Translations under genes and position numbers: made by a program
Shown here: piece after piece, positions 1 through 10,923 of the stretch
Position numbering within the stretch: the first letter of the stretch is position 1
Layout of the letters: the number at the start of each line of letters is the position of its first letter
Notes under the pieces: model-generated
Database searches by the model: none
What the model was told of the DNA's origin: nothing
What the model saw: only the letters and a program-made list of their open reading frames with translations
Assembly: GCA_001510575.1 (NCBI GenBank)
Contig: LNGK01000006.1
Location: 2,103,565 to 2,167,564, forward strand
Direction: 5' to 3'
DNA from: Knoxdaviesia capensis
Taxonomy: Eukaryota > Ascomycota > Sordariomycetes > Microascales > Gondwanamycetaceae
Length of the DNA stretch: 64,000 nucleotides

Positions 1-2252
1 TGGATCTGCCCTGGGCGGTCATCAACCCCGACAAGGTCAATACGGTTCGGTTCCACGAAAATAGTGGCATTGTCCAGATCATGCAACTGTCCAAAAGCGG
101 GGGGGGCGCACCCTTGATCCTTCTATTTGCCGATCGAATTCAAGCTAAGAAGCTGAGAATCTGGCTTCAAGCTAAGATGTTCACGCCTGCTTTCAGGATC
201 AAGTTTGAGTCGAGAGATGTGTAAGTTCGAGCCCCATACCTAAACCATATTCTCTTGAGTTAGCCTACTAACCCCGGATTTCTCTTGTTTCATAGTGGCT
301 GGCTCAAACTTGCACTTGACAACGCAAGCTACACTGCCGACACAGTTATTCGTCCTAAGATACTGGAGCACAACGACAAACCCCAGTGTCCCATCGCGTC
401 GGAGCAGGACAAGTCCGGGCCCGCCCCTGAGCGCCAGACCACGAATAAGGTTGTGTCCCAGAAGCCCACAGAGTCTCGTTGCGGATCCCTCACAGCAGAG
501 TCGTCAAATGCAACTACGCGCATGTTTACGCGGTCGAAGGGCAACTCGGATGACCTGAAGGCTGGCCTTAGCTTTGAACGAACCCGGAGAGAGGTGCGCG
601 CTCGTGAGCCGAAGATCGTCATCGAGCCTGAACTGTGGACGGAGAAGAACCCCGGATGGCAGGAAAAGTGGAAGAAGACCCTTGTGTACCCGCCCACGGG
701 ACGCGATCGAGCGACGGTGGATGCTGTGGACATTCCGCGACTTGACGAGGGCGAGTTCCTGAACGACAGCCTGATCATGTTCTACCTGCGGTTCCTCCAG
801 ATCTGCCAACAAGAGGAGACCCCGGAGTCGGCATCGAAAGTCTACGTGATGAATACCTACTTCTTCGAGACGCTGGCAAAGACGAAGGCCCGCGGAACAA
901 TCAACTACGCCGGAGTGCAGAAGTGGACCTCGAGAATCGACATCTTCGGATACGACTACATTCTGGTGCCCGTGAACGAGAATACGCACTGGTACCTGAT
1001 CATCATTTGCAACCCGGCGAAGTTGTTGCCCGAAGACGACCAGGAGCAGCAGCAGCAGCAACAGGAGGACGAGGAGAGAGCCGTGGACAGCAACAAGGGG
1101 CTGGACCTGCTAGAGGATGGGGTGGCGGGGCGGCAAGGAGGAGCCCAGCAGCCCGGCGGGGTGGTGGCGTCAGCGCGTAAAGGGGCCGGGTTCGGGGGCA
1201 AGAAGCCCGACCCCTCGGAAGCGCGCATCATCTCGCTGGACTCGCTGGGGGGGAGCCATTCGACGACTTGTACGATGCTGAAGCAGTATCTACTTGAGGA
1301 GATAAAATCTCGCAAGGGCGTCGACATGGCCCCTCCCCGGCAGCTGGGTCTAACGGCCAAGGGCATTCCACAGCAGCAGAATTTCTGCGACTGTGGCGTG
1401 TTCCTTCTGGGCTACACGGCCCGTTTCCTCCAGGACCCCGAGGATTTTACGCGGCGGCTGATGGAGCGCGAGAAGATCGAGTGGGGCCTCGATCCCTCGC
1501 GTCTCCGGAGCCAGATCCGCTCCACGCTGTTTCGCCTACAGCGGGAGCTCCAGAGCGGCGCGGCAGACAACGATGCCGGGAGCCTGTTGGCGAAAGCCAG
1601 CAGGGCCAATGCTAGCAATAGCACCCCCGGTCCCGATGCCCGCCGTCTCTCGGAGACGAGCCGACGTTCGTCGAGCTCGTCGGATCTGGCCCCGCCGGCC
1701 CCGGGGTCCTTGCTCTCCGCCACCACCTCCACCTCCACCTCCACTCCCACTCCCACTCCCACCACGCTCGAGGGCTCCTCCCACCCTCGCCCCAGTCCGG
1801 CAGCCGGCCTTAAGCGGAGGCGTCCGTCGGACGATGACTTGTCGTCGTCCGGCGGCGCTTCTGGCGAGTCGGCCGCGAAGAGACGGTGCGCCGCCCCGCG
1901 ATCGCCGGAAACCCCTGCAGCGCCCGCCATTTATGGTGGCGGCCCCTGCGGCGGTTCTCCGCGCGATGGCGGTGGTGGCAGCAGCAGCACCGGTCCCACG
2001 CCGACGACGGCCCAGAAGCGGCGCCGAAGCTGGGCCGACCTGGCTGCGGACGACAGCGAGGGTGGTGGCGGCGCGGAGGTTGTGAGCGGCGGCAACGGTG
2101 GCGACGGCTCACGGTCGAAGCGCCAGCGCCGCAGCTCCGACTATCCGCAGCCTGTGTTCCCGGGGCCCGGATCGCCCGACCCAGCGCCTGCAGTGCGCAC
2201 ACACTTGTCCCGGTCGCCGCGCGCCGTACCCGAGATCGATTTGACGATCTGA
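1..2252 (+). CDS. ULP2: Ulp2-type SUMO-specific cysteine protease (5' partial)
   Basis: Exons are <3..220 and 296..2252; the 75-bp intron (donor GTAAGT, branch CTAAC, acceptor CATAG) joins the codons in frame, and the gene starts before the window. The family removes SUMO from conjugates in the nucleus. The C48 peptidase core is visible: catalytic His at 987-989 (motif ENTHW), Asp at 1239-1241 (ISLDSLGG) and Cys at 1392-1394 (NFCDCGVF). A Gln/Glu-rich insertion of about 55-60 residues lies between the His and Asp blocks, as in the Ulp2/SENP6-7 branch rather than Ulp1. The long C-terminal tail is disordered, rich in Ser, Thr, Pro and Gly, with basic patches that look like nuclear localisation signals. 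It ends in the residues EIDLTI, which resemble a SUMO-interacting motif. The family call is firm; Ulp2 rather than Ulp1 is well supported. Confidence 0.9.
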
Positions 2253-3164
2253 GGTGCCGGGACTGGTGTGTGTGTTGCTGTGGGTGTGTGGTGTCTCTCT
2301 TCCCCCCCTCCTCTCCTTTTTTTTTCTTTTTCCCTCTCCCCGTTCGTCTTGTCTCCCCCCTTTCTCTCCCTTTTTTTTTCTTTTCCTTTCCTCCTTCCGT
2401 TCGTTCGTTCGTTCGTTTGTTCTTCCTTGTGTTCTGTTCTCGGGCGTTTGGGGGCCACGGGGGGTTTACTAGCGATGGGTTTCTGGCCTCGGTTCTTCTT
2501 CTTCTTCCTGTTTTCCCCATCCTGCGGGATCGGGCCGGCCGTGTTTTCTTCTGTCTTTTCTTCCTCTTTCATTCATGCTCCAAGATTGAGCCTCTGTTTT
2601 TGTCCTTCTTTTTTTTCTATCACGAGATTGAGCATACTGTGTGGCGTTTCTTCAATGTTTTTCTGGCCGGATCTGAATCTTATGGTGTTCTCTCACGGGT
2701 GTTTTTCTTGGTCCACATATATCCTGTATTGGACGGCCGCTGTCTTGCGAGCATAGAGTTTGTCTTCATTTTAAGGGCGTGGTTGAAGTAGTGATTGTAC
2801 ATACAAAACACTTGAACAGCAGTCTGACTCCCTCTGAGTATGATGGACCCGTGTGAGATTTACGTGAACACATAGCGGGAGGTCTAGTCGTGCTCGTATC
2901 TGCCTCTTCAAATGTTCAATCTTGGACGGCATATGCGGGTTCCTACCGTTATCCCGATTATCAACGAGACGCAGAGTCAATGTGCTGTATTGTGCTATGT
3001 CAAACCTCCCAGAAAGCAGGAAATGAATCTAGATTCCGAATAACGCCAGGCAATGAATGCACAACTTTTCCGTCTCCATGGGTACACGCCTCTCAACAAT
3101 GTAGGAATAAAGTAGCAAGGAAAACAAAGAAAGAAAATTACAACCGCCCTGTCACCCTTGAAGT
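2253..3164. other. Convergent 3' intergenic region
   Basis: This holds the two 3' untranslated regions of the convergent ULP2 and RRP9 genes. It contains long pyrimidine tracts (2297-2400) and a short TTCG tetranucleotide run near 2400-2416. Open frames here are low-complexity Phe/Ser/Pro readings and I see no gene. Confidence 0.7.
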
Positions 3165-4994
3165 TTACTCCTCGTCCTCCGCGTCATTAGCCTTGGCCGA
3201 CTTCGCCGTCTTCGCCAGCTTCGGCACCTCAAACACCACACCGCCGTTTTTCGCGCCCTCAATCTTGCGCCACCGCGCCAGCCGGGGCTCCTTGCCGACA
3301 GCGGCAACCACACACAGGCCGTCGGCGCCGCGCTCGCCGCGCTCAAACACCGCGAGGCCGTTGATGTAGCCGCGAATCGGCGGCGGGCTGGACTCTGTGG
3401 CGGGGGCGCCGATGACCGGGGCCGCGGGGGCGCCGAGCACCGCGACGGGCTCCAGGCGCTTCTTGTCGTCGCTGAGCCGCCACACGCGCACGTGGCCGTC
3501 CCAGCTGCCGCTGAAGACGAGGTCGGAGTAGGGGAGGGTGCGCAGCGCGGTGATGGCTCGGGGCGGGGGTGCCGGCACAGCCTTGGTGTCGGGCTCGGCT
3601 TCGGCGGACGCCTCATCGGGCGCCAGCGGGGGGTCGATGCCGTGCGCCACAGGCACAACATGCAGCGGCTTCTTCTTCTGCAGCGTCCACAGCGCCAGCG
3701 CGCCGTTGTCGCTGCCGGTCACAAACAGCTCGTCGTCGAGCATGGCCACGCGGTCAATGCTGCCCTCGTGGGTCATCGAGCGCGGGTGCACGCCCGCCGG
3801 GGTGGTCTTGGCCCCGCCACCTCCGCGGAACACCAGCTGGCTCTCCTCGACCACCTTCCACAGACGCGCGGTGCGGTCGCGTGCGCCGACGCTGACGCAG
3901 CGCTCCTGCGCCAGCGCGTCGATGTCGAGCACGTCGTCCTGGTGGCCGAACAGCGTCTCGACGTACGCCATCTCGTCCAGACTCCACACCTTGACGGTGC
4001 GGTCGGCCGAGCACGAGTACAGCTGGTTGGTGCCGCGGCGGAAGGCGAGGCCCGTGACGGCTGCGCGGTGGTGCGTGAACACCCGCAGCGGCCGCAGCTC
4101 GGCGGCGTCGTAGATGATCAGCCGCCGGTCCGCGCCGCCGGTGGCCACAAACCGCCCGTCGGATGAGGCCGCCACGCACAGGATCGGCGCCACGTGGCGC
4201 TGGAAGGCGCGGTCGGCCGCCTTCTTGATGTTGCCCCGGATCCACGCCGCAAGCGTGGGCTGGCGGCGCGGCGGCGCCGCCGGCTTGGAGGATTTCCGCT
4301 TGGTTGTCTGCGGGTACTGGTGCTGCGGCAGGTCGGCCAGCCGCCACTTGTGCAGAAACAGGTCCTTGGTGGTGGTGTAGGCAAACGGCGGGTGCACGGC
4401 CACGGCTGTGAACGCCGTGGTGTTCTGGCGGAACAGCGTGTGGGCGGCCGCCGCGAACCCGAGCTCGCCCGCCAGGCTGCGGTACACCTTACCCTTGGAC
4501 TCAGCGACATCCTCCTGCAGCCGCTCGGCAATCAGGTCGCGGTCGATCTCCTCGGCGTCAAACCCGATCGTGTCCTGGCCGACCTGCTGCTTGACGTTGT
4601 CGAGGTAGCGCTCGGCAAGCCGGAGACGGCGCTCCGCAGCGGTTTCCGGCCCGGCGCTGGAAGCCGCGCTCGACTCGCTCCCGGAATCGCTCAGATCCGC
4701 CTCGTCCCCCCCGGCAGCGCTGCCGCCCATATCGTCAGAGTCACTCCCGGATATGCTCTCGTCATCGTCTGCGGCGGCGGCTGGTTCGGGGCGGCGCCGG
4801 TCGGTGGGCTTCGCGGGTTGTGACCGCTTCGGCGGCTGGCCGCGGCTCTTGGAGGCGGCCGGGCCGGAGGATTTGCGTTGTTTCGCCACGCCATTGGCGG
4901 GCTTGCCGGTCGTTGCCAGGCGTTTCTTGGAGGCTTCGGGCCCGGCTGGGCGTTTTCGCTTCTTCTCACCTGGAACGGTGAAGAATGAAGACAT
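3165..4994 (-). CDS. RRP9: U3 snoRNP WD40 protein Rrp9 (U3-55K)
   Basis: A single exon encodes 609 residues. Rrp9/U3-55K is a nucleolar WD40 protein that binds the U3 snoRNA box B/C region and acts in 18S pre-rRNA processing in the SSU processome. The N-terminal ~120 residues are Lys/Arg-rich and then acidic and Ser-rich, as in the family. The conserved helical segment follows (ERYLDNVKQQVG, then IDRDLIAERLQEDV, about residues 128-165). About seven WD repeats fill residues 185-590, with recognisable repeat cores such as GHQDDVLDIDAL, SADRTVKVWSLD and GSWDGHVRVWRL. The start at 4994 is the first ATG before the basic N-terminus. The gene converges on ULP2 and diverges from PRE1. Length and domain order fit fungal Rrp9. 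Confidence 0.92.
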   Translation of the reverse strand: MSSFFTVPGEKKRKRPAGPEASKKRLATTGKPANGVAKQRKSSGPAASKSRGQPPKRSQPAKPTDRRRPEPAAAADDDESISGSDSDDMGGSAAGGDEADLSDSGSESSAASSAGPETAAERRLRLAERYLDNVKQQVGQDTIGFDAEEIDRDLIAERLQEDVAESKGKVYRSLAGELGFAAAAHTLFRQNTTAFTAVAVHPPFAYTTTKDLFLHKWRLADLPQHQYPQTTKRKSSKPAAPPRRQPTLAAWIRGNIKKAADRAFQRHVAPILCVAASSDGRFVATGGADRRLIIYDAAELRPLRVFTHHRAAVTGLAFRRGTNQLYSCSADRTVKVWSLDEMAYVETLFGHQDDVLDIDALAQERCVSVGARDRTARLWKVVEESQLVFRGGGGAKTTPAGVHPRSMTHEGSIDRVAMLDDELFVTGSDNGALALWTLQKKKPLHVVPVAHGIDPPLAPDEASAEAEPDTKAVPAPPPRAITALRTLPYSDLVFSGSWDGHVRVWRLSDDKKRLEPVAVLGAPAAPVIGAPATESSPPPIRGYINGLAVFERGERGADGLCVVAAVGKEPRLARWRKIEGAKNGGVVFEVPKLAKTAKSAKANDAEDEE

Positions 4995-5663
4995 GGTGGG
5001 CGAGAAATTTTGCGTGTGCTATCGTGGAGAGGATTGTCGAGGAGATTTGGGCAAAGTATGAGGGTGGGAAGTGTGAAATTGGAGATATAGACACTGGGTT
5101 CCTCTATCATCAAGACATTTGTGCAAACCGAAAAGAAAAAATTACGAACAGCAACCAATTCACAACAACAGAGAAAAAAATCAGCAATCTGAGGTTTTCA
5201 GTGAAGTTCTTTTTTTTTTCCTTTTTTTTTTTTTTTTCTGCCCATACAATATTTCTGCCATCAAAAGCTCCACCACGCAGTTTTTGTTCCCATACAAAAA
5301 ACAGCGGCTCACCGCTTTTGGGCCCAGAAAGTTTTAGCGGGGCAGTAAGGCCAGAGATTTGCCGACACGCCCAAGGGCGGTGTAGACTGGCAGAATGTAT
5401 TCCCAGGCTGTCGTTGACTGCGCGTTCGATGTACTGGGAGATGCAGTGGGTTGAAGCTCTGCTATAGCTCAACCACTCCTCCCACTTTGCATAGTCGGAC
5501 AACTTCAACGTCACCATCCTCACCTCTCTCCTTTGCCCTGCACATACACTTTGACGAACAAACTCGCGGAAACTCTCAATTCTATCTTTATACGAATTCA
5601 TACTCTTCCGCCGCTTCATCCGATCTTCCATTTCATTCCCTCTCCAGTCCCACATCTACAATC
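4995..5663. other. Divergent promoter region RRP9/PRE1
   Basis: About 670 bp separate the divergent RRP9 and PRE1 start codons, so it should carry both promoters and 5' leaders. A poly(T) tract sits at 5210-5238. The last ~170 bp before PRE1 are C/T-rich. I recognise no specific factor site. Confidence 0.6.
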
Positions 5664-6558
5664 ATGTAAGGTCCCTCCATCTCTGCCGCGGGCACTTGGT
5701 GTCTGCTTCTCCGGGGCAAGTTCATGGACTAATCTTCACACGCCGGATTTCGGCGGCTTCTTTTTCTATCTAGGGAGGTCCTACTAGGCATTACCGGCAA
5801 GGACTTCACCATCATTGCCGCGTCGAAGGCGGCGATGCGGGGTGCTACTATTCTGAAGGCGTCAGACGACAAGACGAGACAACTGAACAAGCACACTCTG
5901 ATGGCGTTCAGCGGCGAGGCTGGAGATACTGGTACGTTGAGGCTTTGAAGGAGACATCGGGGAGTCGATGGAAGATGTACTCAAGAGACATTCGCTGATC
6001 TGCTTCTCCTGGCCCCCACCAACAGTCCAATTCGCCGAATACATCCAGGTGAACGCACAGCTCTACTCGATGCGCAACGAGACCGACCTGTCGACAAAGG
6101 CGCTGGCGCACTTTGTCCGCGGCGAGCTGGCCACCAGCCTGCGGTCGCGGAAGCCGTACAACGTCAACCTGCTGCTTGGTGGCGTCGACCCGGTCACGCA
6201 GAAGCCCAGCCTGTACTGGCTCGACTACCTTGCGGCGCTGGCCCCGGTGCCGTACGCCGCGCACGGATACGCACAGTTCGTATTTTCCGAGCATCTACGT
6301 TGTTGAAGGCACCAGGCACCACTGCTAACGATTTGACACCCCCACTCTCCCACTAGATACTACTGCCTATCAATTCTCGACAAGCACCACCACCCAGACA
6401 TCACCCTCGGCCAGGGCATCAAGCTCCTCAACATGTGCATCGACGAGCTGAAGCGGAGGTTGCCGATTGACTTCAAGGGCATGGTGGTGAAGGCGGTGAC
6501 GAAGAACGGTGTGCAGGATATCGAGTTCGACGACGATAAGATTGTCAAGATGGCGTAG
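5664..6558 (+). CDS. PRE1: 20S proteasome subunit beta-4 (Pre1/PSMB2)
   Basis: The exons are 5664..5665, 5774..5931, 6026..6275 and 6357..6558, giving 203 residues. The protein begins MEVLLGITGKDF and includes the family stretch LLLGGVDPVTQKPSLYWLDY, matching the inactive beta-4 subunit of the 20S core; it lacks the Thr1 propeptide of the catalytic beta subunits. Intron 1 (5666..5773, donor GTAAGG, acceptor CTATCTAG) falls inside the initiation codon: the first coding exon holds only AT and the G comes from exon 2. No other GT donor keeps the frame there. Intron 3 uses the weaker donor GTTCGT; the stronger-looking GTATTT four bases downstream breaks the frame, whereas GTTCGT restores HGYAQYYCLSIL, as in this family. 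Identity is firm; the exact exon 1 should be confirmed by RNA. Confidence 0.92.
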
Positions 6559-8591
6559 ATAGTTCTGCAATGTGGAAGAGACGAGTTGGGCCATAGGATT
6601 GTGCGTGGCGTCGACGTCCCGCGTCTCCCGTCTGCTGTGTTCTGAGGGGCCGATGCTTCCCGGCTGTTAGGTTGACACCGACGCACAAGCCGCCGGCCAA
6701 CCAGGCACCCAAAAGCGAGGGCCTCACCCTCCTACCAGTCCAATTTCAACTAAAGAAAGAAATACTTATGAATTCCATGCCTACAGTTGTAGCAACTGAC
6801 GTACATGACGCATCTGTCTTTTGTGTGGCAAGCCTCCCTTCTCCGTTTGTGACGTGACGTGACAAGCACGTACTGATGGGCAACCGGGTGAGCCGTTTTA
6901 GCGTCGGAAAAAAGCAAGCCGGACCGGAAGACACCCCTCTCCAAAATGGCGGCCGGACTGGTTTTCCTTCGGCTTCTCCGCCAGGACGAAATCGGACTAC
7001 TGGACTCTAGCTTGCGTGCCGACAAAACCGTCGACTGATTTGACTATTTGTCAGCCGGGACAGACGCCGAGGAGTTTGTGAAGAGGTAGGCAAAAGAGAT
7101 GTATAGGTACAGACAGCACAGAGTCTGGTGAAATCACGGATACTGTGACGGATTCTGGAGTCCATAGAACGGATAGTTTGTATGTGGCGGTGGCTGCCTG
7201 TAGAGGACCTGAGGCCTAACTAATGAGGCAGCAAACCGTACGTGGGAGGTTATATCGGCATGTGATGGGTTCTCGCCTCATCCATTCATGTTGGAAGTTC
7301 CACGGTTGCCTGGCTCCTTCAAGAACTGGCTCAAGTTGGGAGATGAAGAAGTCAGGAAGGAGCCTCTTGTAGTATACCGGAAAGTCACTGTAACTTAGCC
7401 AGGACATGGCCAGCCCTGCTCCTTCCAAACCCAGCTTTGCCTGCACCTGCATGCTCCAAGTACACACAGCCCGGTATCGGGTACACTTGTGGGAGTCCGC
7501 ATCCTACTGTACATACAGAGACCATCACACAAAACCCTCAACCAGGAACCCCCAAAGTGTATGACGTGTAATATAGAGATGAGCAATACGAGAAGGAAAA
7601 TCACGGAATCATATGAACATCGGCTTGAAGAGTTAAGAGTTTTTGTTGCCCTGTGGCAAATACAGGAGAAGACGTGTACAGTACTGTACATGCATCGAAG
7701 TTTGAAAAGGTACATGGCACACACACATACACACACACCGCCTTTTTTTGCCACGCCAACGAGAAAGTTTCAGCACCTGGCGCTAGGCCATTTCTGGAAG
7801 GGTGAGTAAAGGTATCCTGGCTGGTTGGTTGACCGCTTAGGGCCCAACACTTCAGAAGCCTGCAGTGCTATGGAGGTACTTTGACCGCTATAACGCTGCG
7901 GACACTTGAGTGGGTAACTCCCATAAACGTGAAGTGTACAGCAAGTACAGAGTACATGTGTACTTCGTGCTGAATTTTTGCCCGCACCAAAATTGTCATT
8001 TTAGGCTTTTTTTTTTGCCTTACCTTATATTTTTTTCTTCATTTGCTAGTGAAGATCTCCAGCCTTTCTGCTTGTATATTTTGTCTCTCCCTATTTTGCT
8101 ACCCTTTTTTCTTCCTCTTCTTTTTTTTCTCCCCTCTTCCTCTTCCTTTTTTTTCTTCCCCTTTTCAACCCCAATATCCTCCTCCTACCATAAATCCTCA
8201 AAAATCCTTTTTTTCATCCGGAGAGAAGAGTGTTCATCAGCACTTTTTCTCTTTTTTCTTGTGATTTCCTCTTGATAGACTCCTTTTCTTCGTTTTGTGC
8301 TTCCTACCTCTTGTCCTTCATTTCTTTTTCTTGTTTAGGAAAAAAAAGGGCTAGGAGGTTTTTTCGCAAAATTTGTGTCTTTTTCTCTTCATTTCTGAGC
8401 GTCTTGTTTCTTTTTTTAGAGGCACGCCCAGATCTCTTCGAATTCTCCAGTTCGAATTCCATTTCTCGATTTCTGTTCTTATTTACAGATTCCTCGACTC
8501 ATTTTCTGTCTCTCGACACCGAATCCGGTCGTGATCCGTCTTCGAATTCCATTTTCTCATCTTTCAATTTGATTCCCACGATTCTCCAATC
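6559..8591. other. Intergenic region and DED1 leader
   Basis: No gene is apparent. The first part is PRE1 3' sequence. At 7675-7690 there is a perfect 16-bp palindrome (TGTACAGTACTGTACA). From about 7980 to 8590 the + strand is strongly pyrimidine-rich with many T runs, consistent with the core promoter and a long 5' leader for DED1. Confidence 0.6.
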
Positions 8592-10923
8592 ATGGCTGAT
8601 CAGATCAACGTTGCAGGCCTGAACCTGGGACCCTCCGGCAAGGAGCACCAGGTGGGCGGTCGCTCTTACATCCCCCCCCATCTCCGTAACAAGGGCCCTT
8701 CCGGAGGCCAGTTCCAGAATAACGGACCTGCTCCCGCTCCCGCTCCCGCTCCTGGCCCCGTTCCCGGCCCTGCTGCTGGCAACCCCGGCCTCCCCAACAG
8801 TGCTTGGAGCAAGTAAGTTTTATTTCCCTCTAGTCCATTCATCTGCGTGTTGGTATCGATGACTTGGGTCTATCTCGACTGTGATATGAAGTGGTGCAAA
8901 ATCCTCACTCCTAACCCGCCGGTTGCGGACTATCCGAGAAGAAGAGATGTGCCTCGAAACAAAAGCGGTCGTAGCGGTACCTTGGTCCTCAGTTGAACCA
9001 AACGACGTCAAGTGCATCTCTCTAACATTTATTTCCCCTCTCTTTTCTAGCAACAACGCAAACACTGGTGACGCTCGCCAGTTCGAAGCCCAGCCTCCCC
9101 AGCACAACATGAACTCGGGCGGCCGTGGTGGCCGCTGGAACGATGGAGGAAACCGCTCGTACGGTGGCGGTGGTGGTAACTTCGGCGACCGTGACCAGCG
9201 TGGCGGTGGTGGTGGTGGTCAGCAGGGCCAGCAGTTTGCTGCTCGTGGCTCTGGTGATGGCCAGTGGCGCGATGGCAAGCACATTCCCGGCCCTGCCAAC
9301 CCCCGCGTTGAGCGCGAGCTGTTCGGCACTGCTGACGACCCGTCCAAGCAGCACACCGGAATTAACTTTGAGAAGTACGATGACATCCCGGTCGAGGCCA
9401 CTGGCCACGATGTTCCGGACCCTGTCCTCACCTTCACCAACCCCCCTCTGGACGACCATTTGATCCAGAACATCGAGATGGCTCGCTACAAGATGCCCAC
9501 CCCCGTGCAGAAGTACTCCATCCCCATTGTCATGGGAGGCCGTGATCTCATGGCTTGTGCTCAGACTGGTTCGGGCAAGACTGGTGGTTTCCTTTTCCCC
9601 ATTCTCTCCCAGGCCTTCATCCACGGCCCCTCTACCGCCCCCCAGGGACAGTCTGGTGGATCCTTCGGCCGCCAGCGCAAGGCCTATCCCACCTCTCTTA
9701 TTCTGGCCCCCACCCGTGAGCTTGTGTCGCAGATCTACGACGAGTCTCGCAAGTTTGCCTATCGCTCCTGGGTGCGCCCTTGCGTCGTCTATGGCGGTGC
9801 CGATATTGGTTCCCAGCTGCGCCAGATTGAGCGTGGCTGTGACCTTCTCGTGGCCACTCCTGGCCGTCTGGTCGATCTGATCGAGCGCGGAAGAATCTCT
9901 CTGCAGAACATTAAGTATCTTGTGCTTGATGAGGCCGACCGCATGCTTGACATGGGTTTCGAGCCCCAGATTCGCCGTATCGTCGAGGGTGAGGACATGC
10001 CTAACGTCGACAACCGCCAGACCCTCATGTTCTCGGCCACCTTCCCGCGCGACATTCAGGTGCTCGCCCGCGATTTCCTCAAGGACTACATCTTCCTGTC
10101 GGTTGGCCGTGTCGGCTCGACCTCGGAGAACATCACCCAGAAGGTTGAGCATGTTGAGGATGTCGACAAGCGCTCCGTGCTGCTTGATCTTCTCCACACC
10201 CACTCGGGCGGCCTGACTCTGATCTTCGTCGAGACCAAGCGCATGGCCGACTCTCTGTCGGATTTCCTAATCAACCAGAACTTCCCGGCCACTTCCATTC
10301 ACGGAGACCGCACGCAGCGCGAGCGTGAGCGTGCTCTGGAGTTCTTCCGCAATGGTCGCTGCCCTATCCTGGTTGCTACTGCGGTTGCTGCCCGTGGTCT
10401 TGATATCCCCAATGTCACCCACGTCATCAACTACGATCTCCCCACTGACATTGACGACTATGTCCACCGTATCGGTCGTACCGGCCGTGCCGGAAACACT
10501 GGTCTGTCCACGGCCTTCTTCAACCGTGGCAACCGTGGTGTTGTCCGCGAGCTCATCGACCTTTTGAAGGAAGCCAACCAGGAGGTTCCCGCCTTCCTGG
10601 AGGCCATTGCCCGCGAGTCCTCGTACGGCGGTGGCGGCCGTGGTGGCCGTGGCCGTGGTGGTGGTAGTGGAGGCGGCCGTGGCCAGGGCGGTAACCGCGA
10701 TTTCCGCAAGTATGGCGGTGGCGGCGGCGGCTTCAGCGGCAACGGTGGAGGTGGCCAAGGTGGCTTCAGCGGTGGCCAAGGCGGCTACAGCGGCGGCGGC
10801 CAGGGCGGCTTCAGTGGTGCTCCCGGTGGAGGCTACAGCGGCCAGGGTGGTTACAGCGGCGGCTACAGCAACGGCAATGGCTACGGCAACCCCGGTGCTG
10901 GCGGCGGCGCCAGTTGGTGGTAA
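8592..10923 (+). CDS. DED1: DEAD-box ATP-dependent RNA helicase Ded1
   Basis: Exons 8592..8812 and 9051..10923 encode 697 residues; the 238-bp intron has donor GTAAGT, branch CTAAC and acceptor TTTCTAG. Ded1/DDX3 unwinds 5' leaders in cytoplasmic translation initiation. The N-terminus carries the conserved YIPPHLRNK block and a Pro-Ala repeat. Helicase motifs appear in order: PTPVQ (Q motif), AQTGSGKT (I), PTRELVSQ (Ia), TPGRL (Ib), DEAD (II, about 9928-9939), SAT (III), the IFVET region (IV), ARGLDIP (V) and HRIGRTGR (VI). The C-terminal ~100 residues are RGG/GGYSG low-complexity sequence ending in WW, as in other Ded1 proteins. The intron in the N-terminal region is the only one. Orthology is clear. 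Confidence 0.96.

Noticed and set aside
1886..2791. 301-codon frame running off the ULP2 3' end
   Set aside because: Overlaps the ULP2 exon in another frame, then reads pyrimidine repeats as Phe/Leu runs.
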